DNA from: Phragmites australis
Lineage: Eukaryota > Streptophyta > Magnoliopsida > Poales > Poaceae
Assembly (NCBI RefSeq): GCF_958298935.1
Contig: NC_084924.1
Coordinates: 26,881,819 to 26,945,818, forward strand
DNA: 64,000 nt
Direction of reading: 5' to 3'
In this document: positions 20,739-32,558 of the stretch, in pieces
Layout: every line of letters begins with the position of its first letter
Numbering within the stretch: position 1 is the first letter of the stretch
Translations under genes and position numbers: made by a program
Notes under the pieces: generated by a model
What the model was told of the DNA's origin: nothing
What the model saw: only the letters and a program-made list of their open reading frames with translations
Databases searched by the model: none

Positions 20739-21760
20739 ATAGTGCTACACGAAATTACAGTAAAATTAACCTAATTTCGAGCAGAGTCACTGTCCAAGTG
20801 TGCATGGCGTTTGGAACACTTCAACGGAGTCGATCAGATAAGCCGGTTGCTCTCATGGCTTGCATCAGTACTGCAAAATCGCCACGGTGAACACGACACA
20901 TACTGAATTTTTTCGTTTCAACGATAGAGAAATAACATGATGAGACAAGATAAAGGGGCATACCCATTGAACTTTAAAGTGTCAAGCTGTAGTGGAGGAA
21001 GCAGGAATTAATCCTTTTCAGTCATCGTTTCCTTTTGGTGATAACCCAGGCTCTCTTTTATGATCCTGAAAGTTGCACTTTTTCTTCCACAGATACCTTG
21101 ATAGCTAGTCTGATAACTATCGTAGCCTGGAAGCAAAGAAGCTCAGCTCTGAACAGTAGCCAAAGGTAATGAAAATTTGACTCGTAGAAAGTTACGAAAA
21201 TCTGTATTAGAACTCATTATGCTAACAACAGTTGTTATTTATTAGTGTGCAATGGGTTGCTGATCACAGATCACAGCAAGCATTTTCTGACTTCCATCTG
21301 CAGGGTACTGGTACTGTGAGTGCAAAATGAGTAAAGTCCGGTACTGGTATAGTTGCGCGCGTCACTGAAAGAGTGGGAAACATCGAGAAAGATCCTAGTG
21401 CTTCCAACGTCGTCATTCAGCTTGGACCGGCGGTGAGGGTGAATGTGAATCCCCCATTTCCATCTCCATTTCCATTCCACCACAGTGAAACAGCCAAACT
21501 TGTCCGTCTTCGGCCGCCTATTAGATTGACGATGACCGGAGTAGCTTCAGCTGCCAGCGCAGCCAAAAGCACTACCATCGATACGTCAGTATAGCAGTAG
21601 GACCAGCATGCTCGATTAAGCAAGCCACTCTGCTTGAGCAGGAACTGAAATCACCAAGAATCACAAAAGGTTTATTTACGTCAAGGTTCTTACAGTTCTT
21701 TGATTTATAAACTACATAATAATAGTGACAAGGTTGAGTTCATCCAAATATACTATGTAA
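20739..21760. other. Intergenic, no gene recognised
   Basis: Mixed composition with short overlapping frames near 21270-21620 on both strands and no recognisable domain. Confidence 0.5.
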
Positions 21761-22127
21761 GAAGTGCAAGATGAAGGTGATTCGTCAATAGAAATATGTG
21801 GACACACACCATGGAATGGAATGAACAAAGGGGGACATATGTTATTCCTTGACAGTAGAGAAACAGAAAGGAAGCAACAATCCTTGAAAACTTGTTACCA
21901 TCCCTTCCCTTCCCTCCTGCTAAAAAACATCACCCCCATAATAATACTAATAATATGGTAGTAATACAAAAAAAAAAAACAAGATCAAATAACAAAACCG
22001 ATGCCGCCGCCTCCAAAGAGGAAAACGAAAAATTCCCCACCCTTTCTCTCTACAGACACGCCCTTCCTTATTTCCCTTCTTTTTTCGTTTATGTTACAGC
22101 CGGCGGTTCCTCTAGTAACTTCCATCG

Positions 22128-22754
22128 TCAGGCGGCAACGATGCCGGTGAAGAAGATCTGGCCACCGCCGTTGCAGGGCGACCCGGCCATATCCGCCGTG
22201 GCCTTCTTGGGGACCTCGGAGGACGCGGCGCCGGCGCGGCGCTTCAGCTCATCCTCTTCCTGGAACTCGTCGCTCACGATGGCGTGGTACCGGCACTCCA
22301 TGCTGCAGAAGGCGCGCTCCCCGCGGTACATGAAGATGTCCTTCCCGTCCAACGGCCGCCGGCACATGTCGCAGCACGCCAAAAACTCGGCCACACGGAA
22401 CGCCGCGCCGGCGCCAGACTGGGTGGACGACGGTCCTCCTCCGCGGCCGCCGCAGAGGCTGGTGGCGCACCGGCCGCTGCATCCGAGCTCCGACACCTCC
22501 AGCCGCGCGGCGCGGCGCGCGATGGACACCCTGGCCGCTGCAGTCGTGGTGGCGGGCTGCGCCTCGAGCGCCGCGAGGATCCCGAGCCCGACCCCTCCGG
22601 CGTCGCGGTGGCGCCATCCGCGGGGCGAGGGCGCGGCCGCGCGGTCCAACGGGCTCGTCGGCGACGGGAGTCCGTCAGACCTCCACGACGACTGGCCGGG
22701 GGCCGGTGCGGGGATGTCGATCTTGCTCGCCATGCTCCTCGCCTTCTCCACCAT
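22128..22754 (-). CDS. FLZ (FCS-like zinc finger, DUF581) protein
   Basis: FLZ proteins are plant-specific adaptors that bind SnRK1 kinase subunits and act in sugar, ABA and stress signalling. The 208-residue frame is open without introns. The ATG at 22754 is chosen because it sits in good context (GGCATGG) and begins MVEKARSMASKIDIP; the sequence just upstream is in frame but starts from a non-ATG codon. A second Met at residue 8 is possible. The FLZ domain lies at about 122-162: FLACCDMC with C128 and C131, then DIFMYRGE and FCSMEC with F149-C150-S151 and C154. The N-terminal half is rich in Ala, Gly, Ser and Pro, and probably disordered. The C-terminus is short and divergent. GC content is very high, as in many grass genes. 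It is similar to the MARD1-like group; subgroup not fixed. Confidence 0.9.
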   Translation of the reverse strand: MVEKARSMASKIDIPAPAPGQSSWRSDGLPSPTSPLDRAAAPSPRGWRHRDAGGVGLGILAALEAQPATTTAAARVSIARRAARLEVSELGCSGRCATSLCGGRGGGPSSTQSGAGAAFRVAEFLACCDMCRRPLDGKDIFMYRGERAFCSMECRYHAIVSDEFQEEDELKRRAGAASSEVPKKATADMAGSPCNGGGQIFFTGIVAA

Positions 22755-23544
22755 GCCACGCCGTTGGACGCGCAAGACGAGGGGAGGAGGTTTTTGGCTT
22801 GCTCCGGTGTCCTGGTTGGTTGCTCCTCTCTGGCTTTGTCCTCCCCAGTGGAGGGAGAAGAGCTGTTGAGGGGAAGAGGATGGGGAAGTGGGAGAGAGGA
22901 GGAGTGGTTTCTTGTATTTGTAGCCTCTACCAGGGCGGTTTCTTGGTTGTGGGTTTTATTTTTCTGCGTTATTTTTGCTATTTCTTTTTGAAAAGCAGTT
23001 TTGTTGGTTTCAGTGTGCGGTTAGCGGAACACGGAGTGGTTGCAAAATTTTGCACACAAACGTGATAAACCGCCACTAATAAGCTGTGCTCTATTTTGAT
23101 CACGATTTTAAATTGAGAAGGATTTATGATATACCATCATAAAACATTGTACAAGTTTCGATAAAACTTTAACTAAAATTTATTTTATGGACATTCATAT
23201 GTGTCAACCAACTCATAGATAAGTAAAGCAAAACTCAGAATATATGGGTTAATTTGATAAACCAGTCGCGTGATATGTATAAAATGTCGATCCATCTTGT
23301 TTTTTTATATTTCATTAGCGCTTCTGTTGTGACAAACCAATAAAACGAAACACCATTTGTGATAAATTCTCTGTTAGCCCTTTTATGGTTATGATTAAGT
23401 ATAAATAAATTGCATATATTTCTTTGTCGGTTTAGGTTTTCCGGTGAGTTGATCGATGCACTCAACTTAATATGATATTAGAGCTAAAAGTTTTGAGTTC
23501 GAGCTTTGATAAGCGCAATTAAATAAAAATATACAGATTTATAA
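22755..23544. other. FLZ upstream region, then AT-rich intergenic
   Basis: The FLZ promoter and leader must lie in 22755-23100 (minus strand), but no single element could be fixed. From 23080 to 23540 the DNA is AT-rich with no recognised gene. Confidence 0.4.
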
Positions 23545-24412
23545 GAGCATCTCCAACCGAACTCTCATTTCACCCCCTTACCCTATTTTTTAGCAAAAGA
23601 ACATTCAAACAGCTCTCCAACCGATCCCTGATCCAGCTTCTTATTTTTTAGATCCATACATTGCACCCCCTCGATCGTTAGATGTAGCAAGCGGCTGCTG
23701 GCTCCCTATCCCTCAACGACCACTCCTTCTTGCCACGAACATCTCCTTCACCGACCACACTAGGTACGCCTTCTACCCCGGCCCTAGTCCCACCGCCGAC
23801 CACATCATCAGCTCCTCCGCTTGCCCCACACCGCCAACTCCTCTGCTTGGCCGCGTCGCCAGCTCCTCCATTTGCCCCATGCAGTCGGCTCCTCCGCTTG
23901 CCCACGTCGCTGGCCCCCTTGGTCACCCGCGTTTGCCGCCTCTAGTCCTCCAGTGCCCCATAGAGAGGGAGGTCGGGGAGAGGAAGGCTGATTGGGAGAG
24001 AGAGGGCCGGCACAGACGGAGGTCGGCTGTGAGAGAAGAAGAGGGATGTCGACTGTGAGAGAGAGAGAGGAGGCCGGCACAGAGGGAGACCGGCTGGGAG
24101 AGAAGAAGAGGGAGGGCTGGCAAAGAGGGAGGTCGGTTGGGAGAGAAGAAAAGGGAGGTCGGCTGGAAGAGAAAAAGAAGGAGGGCCGGCTAACAACATC
24201 ATTTTAATACTAGAAATTTTGTAATACTAAGAATTTGGTTAACCGCGTATTTTACAAATATAGTCGTTAGAATTAATTTGATAGTTAGAGGATCAAATAT
24301 GAAGGTTAAATTTAAAGAGCCAATTGAAAAACAGAGATCCATCTAAATAGGAAAAAAAATCCCTATATAAAGATATAGTGATGAAATAAAAAAAAAGCGG
24401 TTGAAAATGCTC
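23545..24412. mobile_element. TAA-flanked MITE with GC-rich cargo (868 bp)
   Basis: The left end GAGCATCTCCAACCG and the inverted right end GAGCATTTTCAACCG form terminal repeats. TAA flanks both sides (23542-23544, 24413-24415), as for PIF/Harbinger (Tourist-type) elements. Between about 23690 and 24190 is a GC-rich insert of CTCCGCTTGCCC and GAGGGAGGTCGGCTGGGAGAG repeats. It shows frames on both strands but no recognisable protein, so it may be captured or amplified sequence. Confidence 0.75.
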
Positions 24413-24994
24413 TAAAATGCGTCAAGTAGTACTATTATCTCATGCATATGGGTCTAGGATATTGACGTGCATGTAGCAGGTGCAGTAGTAAGTGGCGAGA
24501 GAGAATCATGAAGGGCGAAGATCTGTTTGCTGAAAATCATGGACCTGGAAAACGTTGTGCCAGTACATCACATCACATCGTCCTTTTCTTTCTTTTTTTT
24601 CCTTCAGTTCCTGCCACTTGGATGCTGTTGCAGTATTTGGTGAATGAAATCGAATTATCGGGTGTTGTTAATTAGAGTGCGCTAACTCTGAGGAGGAGAT
24701 TGGGGAACATTCCAAACTCCCCGGCCTCCAAGGGTAGATCTTTCCTTCATGTTCGTGAACTACTCCTCAGTGAACAGTGGTACGTCTACTCTAGCTCCAT
24801 AATGTCATCTGTTCATATTACAGGTCGAGCAGCAGAGCAGATGTGACTTTAGTACCTGGTGTAGGTATTTCCATTTTAATTTGGCTGATCGTTTTCTTAT
24901 TGAAAAGTTAGTACAGTATAAATTTTCTTTTTCACCACTGATCATGTGGTTCCGAGCCCTACACTACACATGGAGGCCTGACGAATGGGGATAA
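24413..24994. other. Intergenic between MITEs
   Basis: AT-rich DNA with no recognised gene or repeat end. Confidence 0.5.
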
Positions 24995-25230
24995 GAGCAT
25001 CTAAAGGTATTATATTCATCAATGAGAATATCTTTCTATTGAGATTTTTATTTTTTTACGATTTTTTAAAAAATTCTTAATGTCATTCTTTATAGAACAA
25101 GATTCTCTTCTATTCCCCTTCATAATCTTTTTAAAAAGAAGTTATCGGAGATAAGAGAAAAATAAAAAAATAAGAATAGGAAGAGAAATCAGAAAGAGAG
25201 TGAAATAAAATAAATATGGTTAGAATGGTC
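24995..25230. mobile_element. TAA-flanked MITE (236 bp)
   Basis: Starts GAGCATCTAAAGG after TAA (24992-24994) and ends GTTAGAATGGTC before TAA (25231-25233). The ends are a diverged inverted repeat of the same GAGCATCT family. It shares its right TAA with the next element. Confidence 0.5.
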
Positions 25231-25233
25231 TAA

Positions 25234-25609
25234 GAGCATCTCCAATCAAACCCTCTTCTCACCCCCTATCCTATATTTGAGAAAAAAACGATAAAAATTG
25301 ATCTCCAACCGACTCCCTATCCGACCCCCTTTATTTGAGGACCCCTCAAATCTCCTTCCTCACCTCCTACATTTAGGAGCTCCTCATCTAACCCCTCATT
25401 TGGGAGAGAGGGGAGAGAGAGAGGAAGAGAGGTGGGAGAGAGGAGAGAGAGTTACCGGATATTAATAAAATAGAGGTGATTCGAATATAAAGGGTTAAAT
25501 ATGAGGAATCGGTTGGAACACGTTGAGAAATAGGGGATAAAATCTGGATGAGGAACCCCTAAATAAGAGAAATAGAGGATCAAATATGAGGGTTTAGTTA
25601 GAGATGCTC
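25234..25609. mobile_element. TAA-flanked MITE (376 bp)
   Basis: The left end GAGCATCTCCAATCAAACC pairs with the inverted right end GAGCATCTCTAACTAAACC over about 22 bp. TAA lies on both sides (25231-25233, 25610-25612). This is the Tourist/PIF-Harbinger type, with no coding content. The interior carries GGGAGAG repeats. Confidence 0.85.
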
Positions 25610-25929
25610 TAAGAGAGGCGGGGGCTGAGTGGTTTCGGTGAATATACTCTTTGATTGGACATTTGAAAATGGAGAATTTGGTCTGCACTAGTCACTTCAT
25701 TCTTGTAATTAGCGTTAGTTTGTTTTTAAGACAATGAAAAATAATTTATAGATCGTGAATTATAAGAAATTGAGTGATAAAAATTAAGTTGTATCATCTA
25801 TGTAAGTTAGTGAAAGATAGATAACTAAATTGTTATAATTTAGAGACTATATTATTAAAAGCTATATCGCACACTGTATTTATTTATTTCAGTTTATAAA
25901 TTTCACAATATGTAAAGGGAAACAAACAG

Positions 25930-26440
25930 ATCTTATGTCACCATTGAACCTTCTAGAGTGATAAAGGAGAGACAGGGGAGGGGACCTGGGAGTGACGCAG
26001 CGCAGTAGCAGTGGGCGACTGGCAGCTGGATCCCGGAGCACTCCTCGCAACCAACAAAGCGATCGATGGGACTCGCCTGGAAGTTGGAGCCCCGCCATGC
26101 CACGGCGCGAGCGGTGGGGCCCACCCCGGCATGCGGAGGCGACGCCGACTCGTGTCCCCTCCGGGCATCGCATGCACGGATCTGGCCTGACTGGGACGGC
26201 GTGCCAAGCCGCGGTGGCACACGTACGCTGCTCCGCGGCCTGGGCCCACATGCGGCAGAGGTGGGGCCAGCTCGTTTTATTCCCCTCGGTGATGGATTCC
26301 TTCGGTGCCTGGTGTGCTCATGATGGTGTGGGCTGGGGGGGAATGGACGAGAATGCCCTCCCCTTCCGGCCGGCCACTGTCCGTGTGGAGCGTGGACCCT
26401 GTTCTGGGTCGTACTAGTCTAACAACCGTTGGATCTAACA
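25930..26440. other. GC-rich orphan island
   Basis: A sharply bounded GC-rich segment with several GGGCCCAC-type motifs and overlapping open frames on both strands. It resembles a promoter or gene leader, but no coding exon is recognised on either side. It could be a relic of a lost gene. Confidence 0.35.
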
Positions 26441-26503
26441 GATTTGTTTGGATGCACTCGAGCAAGTCCAATATATGTACTGTAGCTGGAAATACCAAAA
26501 ATA

Positions 26504-26778
26504 CTCTCTTCGTTTCGTAATATTTATTCACGCCCACCATTATATACAAAACAAAAAATACTAAAATCGAGTAAAAAAATACACTGAGATAACCATACTA
26601 CCCCTAATCAATGTAAGGATGAAAACAAATAACTTACCAGTGTTGGAGTAAATGCATACATGCACTCAAGGGCATAGCAGTAAAATAGATCATAAAATAT
26701 CCTTGGTTACCACAATAAACAAACAATTTGAGACAGATACTCCCGAGGTCATGAGCAAATATTACGAAACGGAGGGAG
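26504..26778. mobile_element. Stowaway-type MITE (275 bp)
   Basis: The left end CTCTCTTCGTTTCGTAATATT and right end AATATTACGAAACGGAGGGAG are inverted copies, with TA at both borders (26502-26503, 26779-26780). CTCCCTCCGTTTC is the hallmark of grass Stowaway (Tc1/mariner) MITEs. Confidence 0.9.
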
Positions 26779-27395
26779 TAATACTGTTACATCTGCAATG
26801 GTAGGGTGTTGTAGCACTGAATCCGAGCCCTCAGTCACTAAATTAACGAACGAGATCGATGGAGTTGCTTGCGAGCCTGATCTCTCTGTTCGTGTGTGTT
26901 ACATTTGCTTGTTTTCATTTTTTGAGGAACTTCGCTTCAGGAACGATTTGAAGCAAACTGTGTTGCAATTTCAGATACGGTACTTCTTTTCTCGTAGCAG
27001 TAGTGGTTCGATTCAATTGAAGGTCTCTATGTGCAAGATTTTTCCAAGGAAATACAAATTTCGTCGTTCTAACACATTTTGATAATTTCCTTTCGAATTG
27101 ATACTCTAAAATATGGTACATTGCAAGCAGCAGTGCTGTGTGTCCTACCGATCGTTTAGACTTGGTCAAGAGACATTCTGAATCACCATAAGAACATGAA
27201 AAAACAGGTAGAGGTTTTCACGCACTTTTCTAATCTTTGCAAGTTCCAAGTCAGCAGTACGACATGTTTCATTTTTTTAACTGATAGAGATCTGCCATAT
27301 ATATATATATATATACACACACATATATATGCGGAAAACCAAAAAGAAAAGAAACAAGCCAACAGGCTGAACACAGAGGGAAAGAAGGCCAAAAC
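26779..27395. other. Intergenic, with (TA)n tract
   Basis: No gene recognised. A TA/CA microsatellite lies at about 27296-27330. Confidence 0.6.
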
Positions 27396-27399
27396 TCTA

Positions 27400-27790
27400 A
27401 AAACTCGGCATGATGAGGTTTAAAGCATTTGCACCTGACAAACACGGTGTCCGAGGTTCCTCTTTGATTTTTGCCAACAGTTCGGGTGCGAGTGATTTGT
27501 ATGTTAGAAGACTTATATTTTGCACTCTTTCCAAATTTCCCAAAAGATGAGTATTAAAATTGTGCGAACAGCTTTCACAGGAACATTTACCATCATCCCC
27601 ACTATCCAGCACCATTCCAAAACCGACTGGAAGTTGTTCCAGACGGTTGGCATGGGGAAGATGATCGACAACCAATTATAAAAGTCTTCCCAGATGCATT
27701 GGGTGTATCTACAATGGGCAAAGAGGTGAACCGTAAACTCCTAAGCAAAGCGGCACAAATGACAAGTGCATTTATGGGGCTAGCCATGAG
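27400..27790 (-). pseudogene. LINE reverse transcriptase C-terminal end
   Basis: On the minus strand, two frames together carry the typical C-terminus of plant L1-type reverse transcriptases. One frame has a zf-RVT-like block (a C-x2-C-like start, VHLFAHC, IWEDF) and ILIFWEIWKE. The other continues LAPELLAKIKEEPRTPCL then ANALNLIMP. A frameshift near 27510 separates them and stops interrupt the first part. The upstream polymerase domain is absent from the neighbouring sequence, so this is a 5'-truncated, dead copy, as usual for LINEs. Confidence 0.7.
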
Positions 27791-28048
27791 TTGCTAGTCT
27801 GTCAGCTGTCCATATATGGTTTTAGACCGTCAACCATGCAAAAAATTTGCATTTTTGATAAACCCAAACCCGCCATAGAAGAGTGTTTAGGCACGAGCAG
27901 AACTATAGGGTAGTCCAGATAAGCCCAGGATTACTCTACAATTTTAGCATTTTTTATTAGTAGCTAGTCCACGGCCCACCTAGCAACCAAGAAAAGGCCT
28001 AAACTCCATCAACTCCTGGCCTGGTCACACGTCGTTGCCGCTCGGCCG

Positions 28049-28344
28049 TTGCACATCTGCACATCAACGTACGTGACTCCGCCAGACTCCCAGATTGACC
28101 TCTCACCTCCTGATCCTCAACTCCCCATCTCCTCCCTATCTAACCCTAAATTTTTAATCCCTAATTCTCCATCCCTAGACAGCAGCACTGGATCAATCAC
28201 TCACAGCTTCATCGCGAGCCCACGATGCTGCGACCCGCACTTGCCGCTCGACGTGCCTGTTGGTAGGAGGCAAGACCGCGCGTTTGTGAAGGAGATGAAG
28301 GGGTTGCTGGCAGCATTGCGGTTGTGCGACAGGCCTGTAGCTAG
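28049..28344 (+). other. Gene-like orphan exon abutting a copia breakpoint
   Basis: The + strand is open from the ATG at 28049. It contains a proline/serine-rich leader followed by VGRRQDRAFVKEMKGLLAAL. AACCCTAAATTT-type leader sequence lies inside it, so the true start, if any, would be internal. From about 28345 the DNA is antisense copia gag, so the frame was cut by that element. No domain is recognised. Confidence 0.25.
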
Positions 28345-29580
28345 CAAAGAATCATTGCAAGAAATAACTTTACGATAAGATGAAAAACTAAGTAAATCAT
28401 CATGAGAGGTACATGTACTCATAAGAGATGAATTATATATGTCATCAATAATATTGCAAGAAATACTTATATCTATCTTGGTTTTGGTGGCTTCACGAGC
28501 AATGAGAGAGTCATAAGTTTCCTTAAGCATCTTATGTGTTTCTTTTAGACCCTCATGAGATGTCTTCAACTCCTCATAGGATTCTTGAAGAGAATTGTAT
28601 TTTCTCTTCAACTCCTTAAACTTTGATCTCTCTTTGCTCATGTAGTCATCAAAACCATTTATCAATTCAACAAGATCATCATATAAATATTCATCTTCGT
28701 CACACGATACCATAGAGTCACTTTTTTCCACGAGATAAAAAGATGTGGAGAAGAGCGAAGGAGCCTCTTTGATGGCTACACTAGCAAGACCATTTTGAGA
28801 TGGTTTTTCTTCATCAGAGCTGGAATTTGAGCTTGCATCCGAATCCCATTCTATATATCATGCTTGTCAACCTTTTTTCTTCTTATAGAATTTCTTGAAG
28901 ACTTTCTTGCCATCGCTTTCCTTGTTTTTTCTGTGTATTTCTCTTCTTCTTTATTCTTGCAATTCGTAATATGTCCCTTTTCACCACACTCAAAACACAT
29001 TCTTTCTCCAAAGGGGTTCTTTTGGATGATTGTCTATATTTTACTATATCCACCTTGATATCTTTTTTTCTTCGAGAATTTCTTGAATCTCTTCACAATT
29101 AGAGTCATGTATTCATAATTATCTTCATCATCACTCTCTTCATGATCACTTTTTATCTCTTGATTCTTGATCTTTGAATGCAATAGTTTTCTTCTTTGCT
29201 TCGGTAGCATCATCATGAAGATCTTCTTGTGACTTCTTGAAAATACCATGAGTGAGGATTTCACTTAAGATCTCTATTGGAGTTGTATTCTTCAAATTTG
29301 ACCTCACAAGCAAAGTCACAATAGTGTCATATTTGCTAGGTTATGCTCTAAGAAATTTATGAGAAAAATCAACATCGGGTATATTCATATCAAGTCCTTT
29401 ATCTACGATGTCCCATATCTTACCGCCCATAGTATTAAGATAAAAAGTCATTCTAGTCTTCCAATAGGTATATTGAACCTTCAAAGAACGGTGACTTCCC
29501 CTATATTGACATGAGAATCACTAGCCATAATCCTACTCAGGATGGTTAAATCTGCTATAAAATGAGTCATTGACTCTGAT
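28345..29580 (-). pseudogene. Copia (SIRE-like) gag remnant
   Basis: The minus strand carries the 3' part of a Ty1/copia gag. It has an intact CCHC knuckle (CFECGEKGHITNC, about 28959-28997), then a Lys-rich stretch, an acidic DEDEYLYDDLVELI block, and a coiled-coil with KELKRKYNSLQESYEEL. Stops interrupt the upstream part (29270-29570), where only pieces such as MTHFIADLT remain. The frame runs into unrelated sequence at 28345, so protease and pol are missing. A primer-binding-site-like TATCAGAGTC lies at the 5' side (about 29572-29582), next to the LTR. Confidence 0.8.
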
Positions 29581-29586
29581 ACTATT

Positions 29587-30652
29587 TGTAAGATCTAGGA
29601 TCCCAACTAAAAGGAGGTAAATATACGATTTGAAAAACTAATTGCTAAGCGATCAATAAAACATGCAAAAATACTAGAGATCACTAAAGAAAGATAAAAC
29701 AATCACAACTATGTCTAAATAAAGAGAAGATTTGCAATCCTAAGTTGACATGGAACAATTCAATTTATAAGAAAGTAAATACCTTTAACGGATAGTACAA
29801 AAGAGACAAGAATTTTTATCCCGTGGTATCAATGACTTGCTGGTGACCCATAATGTACGTTGATGTGAGTTCAAGTTACTAACCACTCATGTATCAAGTC
29901 ATCGATTATCACACCGAGATGAACTTGATTTTGAACCAGATTAATATAATGAACTACTCAATACCTCTTTTTGCTAGAGTTGTACTTTACCTCTACGGCA
30001 AGGTGTGCGCAATACCTTTCGCAATCACCATTGGGGCTTCTTCACAATCTTCTTTGAAGAGCTCACCGATTTCATCACCTTCAAGCCATCTAGGTGTCGG
30101 CAAATTCCAACAGTAACAAATCGATGACGCTTGATTGAAAAATCACTAGTGCCATAAAGCTCAAACAATTAACTCAATGCACTAGAATGCTCTCCCTCTT
30201 CACAAAGATGCACAAAGGAGCAAAATAGAGAAGAGGAGACTCAAGGTTCAAGAGTATGCAATCCAAATGAGCAAGAGTGTCTCTTTGAACCAGTAAGGGG
30301 ACTATATATAGATTATATGTCAAAATATAACCATTACACAAAGTTTGACACATCTGAGTCACTGATGGTCAGATCGTAGCAAACGAATATCAATCTCTCT
30401 TAATAGTATGTCATCTAATATTATCAAATCCAGTCATTTTCTTCTCTAATCATCTTATGACCAACAAAAGAAAAATACCCTACTTTATACCTTTTCCTTC
30501 AACTAATCATCATCTAATGCATTACATGTGCTTCATCTAATTAGTCAATTTTCACGTGGAGTAACATTTTTACATCCCAAATATCCAAGTTAGCACACAA
30601 GTAAAAGTTATCATTAATTACCAAAATATATATTATGGGTTTAGATGCTTCA
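29587..30652 (-). mobile_element. 5' LTR of the truncated copia element
   Basis: On the minus strand the LTR begins TGAAGCATCTAAACCC (30652) and ends GATCTTACA (29587), next to the binding site and gag. The 1066-bp length and the ATTTTGGTAATTAATGA block match the solo LTR at 46230-48951. No target-site duplication can be tested because the other end of the element is lost. Confidence 0.65.
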
Positions 30653-31880
30653 GCGGCGGGGGTGGACGCGGCATAGAGTTCTCCCATCGGCAGAACACGC
30701 TTTTTGCTGCTGTTTCATTTTGTGATGTTACATGAAGGAATTAGCACAACTGTCAATATTTGTCGTTCAATCGACACTCAAACGACTGACCTTTCAAATA
30801 TTTCAATACATATTCCATTTGCATCCTTGATGTACAGAGCCAGTTAGGTGCAGTAGTATTCATCTTTAAACACAAATACACGCTCACTGGAATCCGTAGG
30901 CGCCATTGCTTGACTGCGCATCGGCTACAAAGTACAGATTCTTCTATTTCTCCGTCACCTTGCTCTTCTCTTTAGGTGAAAAATAAATAGTAGATATTTG
31001 TATTATTTAATATTTATATTTAGCAAAATATAACTGTGATAAAAAAATCTTATCTGATTAACAGATGGATACAAATATAGATATATTCGAATTTGTTTTC
31101 TAATATGAATATAGATATATCTAAGTTCATTTTTCCCGAAATAGATATAAATAATATCTGTATCCGAATATGTAGAAATACTACTATAAAATATAAATAT
31201 GACTAACATAAAATTATATTATTTACTTAATTCTTTCTACCCTATCTATTATTTAATTATTTTGTATCGTACAACTTATACTATAGTTGTAAATCTGACT
31301 CTTTCATCTCCTATCCAATGGTCCAAAATCATCTAAAGCCATTGTATTATATTAAAAGTGGCTGTTTGCCATAAGGTTGATAATCAATCCATAAAAATAA
31401 AGTTTCTTACATTGAATTATTGTCATACTCGTGTCATATAAATTTATTATTTCACAATTTATCGTTAAAACTGTAGGATATTCGCATACAACTAAATCTA
31501 GTATGTATTTGGATGCAGATTCGTATTTGAATAATTCGCATGTAGCAATACCGGAAGGGGTCCGCTTCTCTTTGAGCATGTAGTAATGTCAGAGAGGCCG
31601 TGTCACCCCGACATAAAAATACATCAGAGAGGTTCACACCACTCTGGCATGTAGCAATGTCGTATTTGCATTCCAGAACATTTAGATCCCTATTTGTATT
31701 AAAATATGGATATTAATATAAAAAATAGACTATTCTATTCGTATCGTTCCGATCCCTGCTTCTCCCTCTGAATTCTTCGTTCAGAAACAATAAACTTCAC
31801 CCATATCCATCATCTCATAACTTTTGCAAATAGACAAAGTGCATACGTGCAATGAAGCCCCCACCTTGGAATCTTGCGTG
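30653..31880. other. AT-rich intergenic
   Basis: From 30960 to 31760 the DNA is very AT-rich with many ATATCTAAAT-like words. It may be a degraded DNA element; no ends were paired and no gene was seen. Confidence 0.5.
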
Positions 31881-32049
31881 GACTACCAGTTGCTTCCATC
31901 AATTCCTGTCACTTTCTTTCTTCACATCCCTTTCACCTTTTTCTTTTCTTTCCACTTTTCTCTGAATTCTACTGCAGAGACTCTTTTTTTCTTCTCTTAA
32001 CAAGAGTATTTGTCCTGGAGGGTTATTTGTGTCTTCTGGGCCGAAGAGG

Positions 32050-32240
32050 GACGGGCCCTGGGCCCTGGGCCCTGGCCCCCGGAAAGTCCACCCTCCGCTC
32101 ACGTGGTCCTCGCCCACGTGTGCGGCCGCCATTCGCTGCCGCGCAAGGGCCGCTACACGACAGGGACGCTCCACGCCAGGCGGGGACCCCCTGACGTTGA
32201 CGCATGCCTCCCACTAATGGGCCTGGGGCCCACCGGAGGG
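32050..32240. promoter_or_regulatory. GC-rich segment with paired G-boxes
   Basis: Two CACGTG G-boxes lie at 32100-32105 and 32115-32120, 15 bp apart, preceded by three GGGCCCT units and followed by TGGGCC(T) site-II-like motifs. The composition is promoter-like, but no gene is recognised downstream on either strand before the next transposon. Confidence 0.35.
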
Positions 32241-32558
32241 AAATAATTCTTCGAAAACGTCCCTCTTAACATCCTAGTTTCGCGGGACGCCCTTGCAGTA
32301 TGGAAACTGGAGAACTTAGTCAAAAAGACGGTAACCTCAGGGTTGTGACCGTAAAAGTAGCGAGTACCTGCGGCGCCCGTGTGGCGGTGAAAGGGCAGGA
32401 AAGCGACAGGAGTAGGTGAGGGTACGTTCACTGTATTCAATAATTTTCCCTGACATGTCCTTACGCTCAGTTGGACCCTTTCCCAGCAGATCCCACAAGA
32501 TGGTGGGCCCACCGACCTCGAACCTATGCGTATACGAATCGTTATCCGTATGGAGGAC

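Noticed and set aside
22755..22775. N-terminal extension of the FLZ protein by seven residues
   Set aside because: The extension would start at TTG, not ATG; the ATG at 22754 has good context.
22249..22991. Alternative long frames on both strands across the FLZ locus
   Set aside because: They are GC-rich shadows. Only the minus-strand frame with the FLZ cysteine pattern makes sense.
23690..24200. Overlapping frames in the GC-rich MITE interior
   Set aside because: Low-complexity Pro/Ser/Leu or Gly/Arg-rich translations in several frames and on both strands; no gene evidence.
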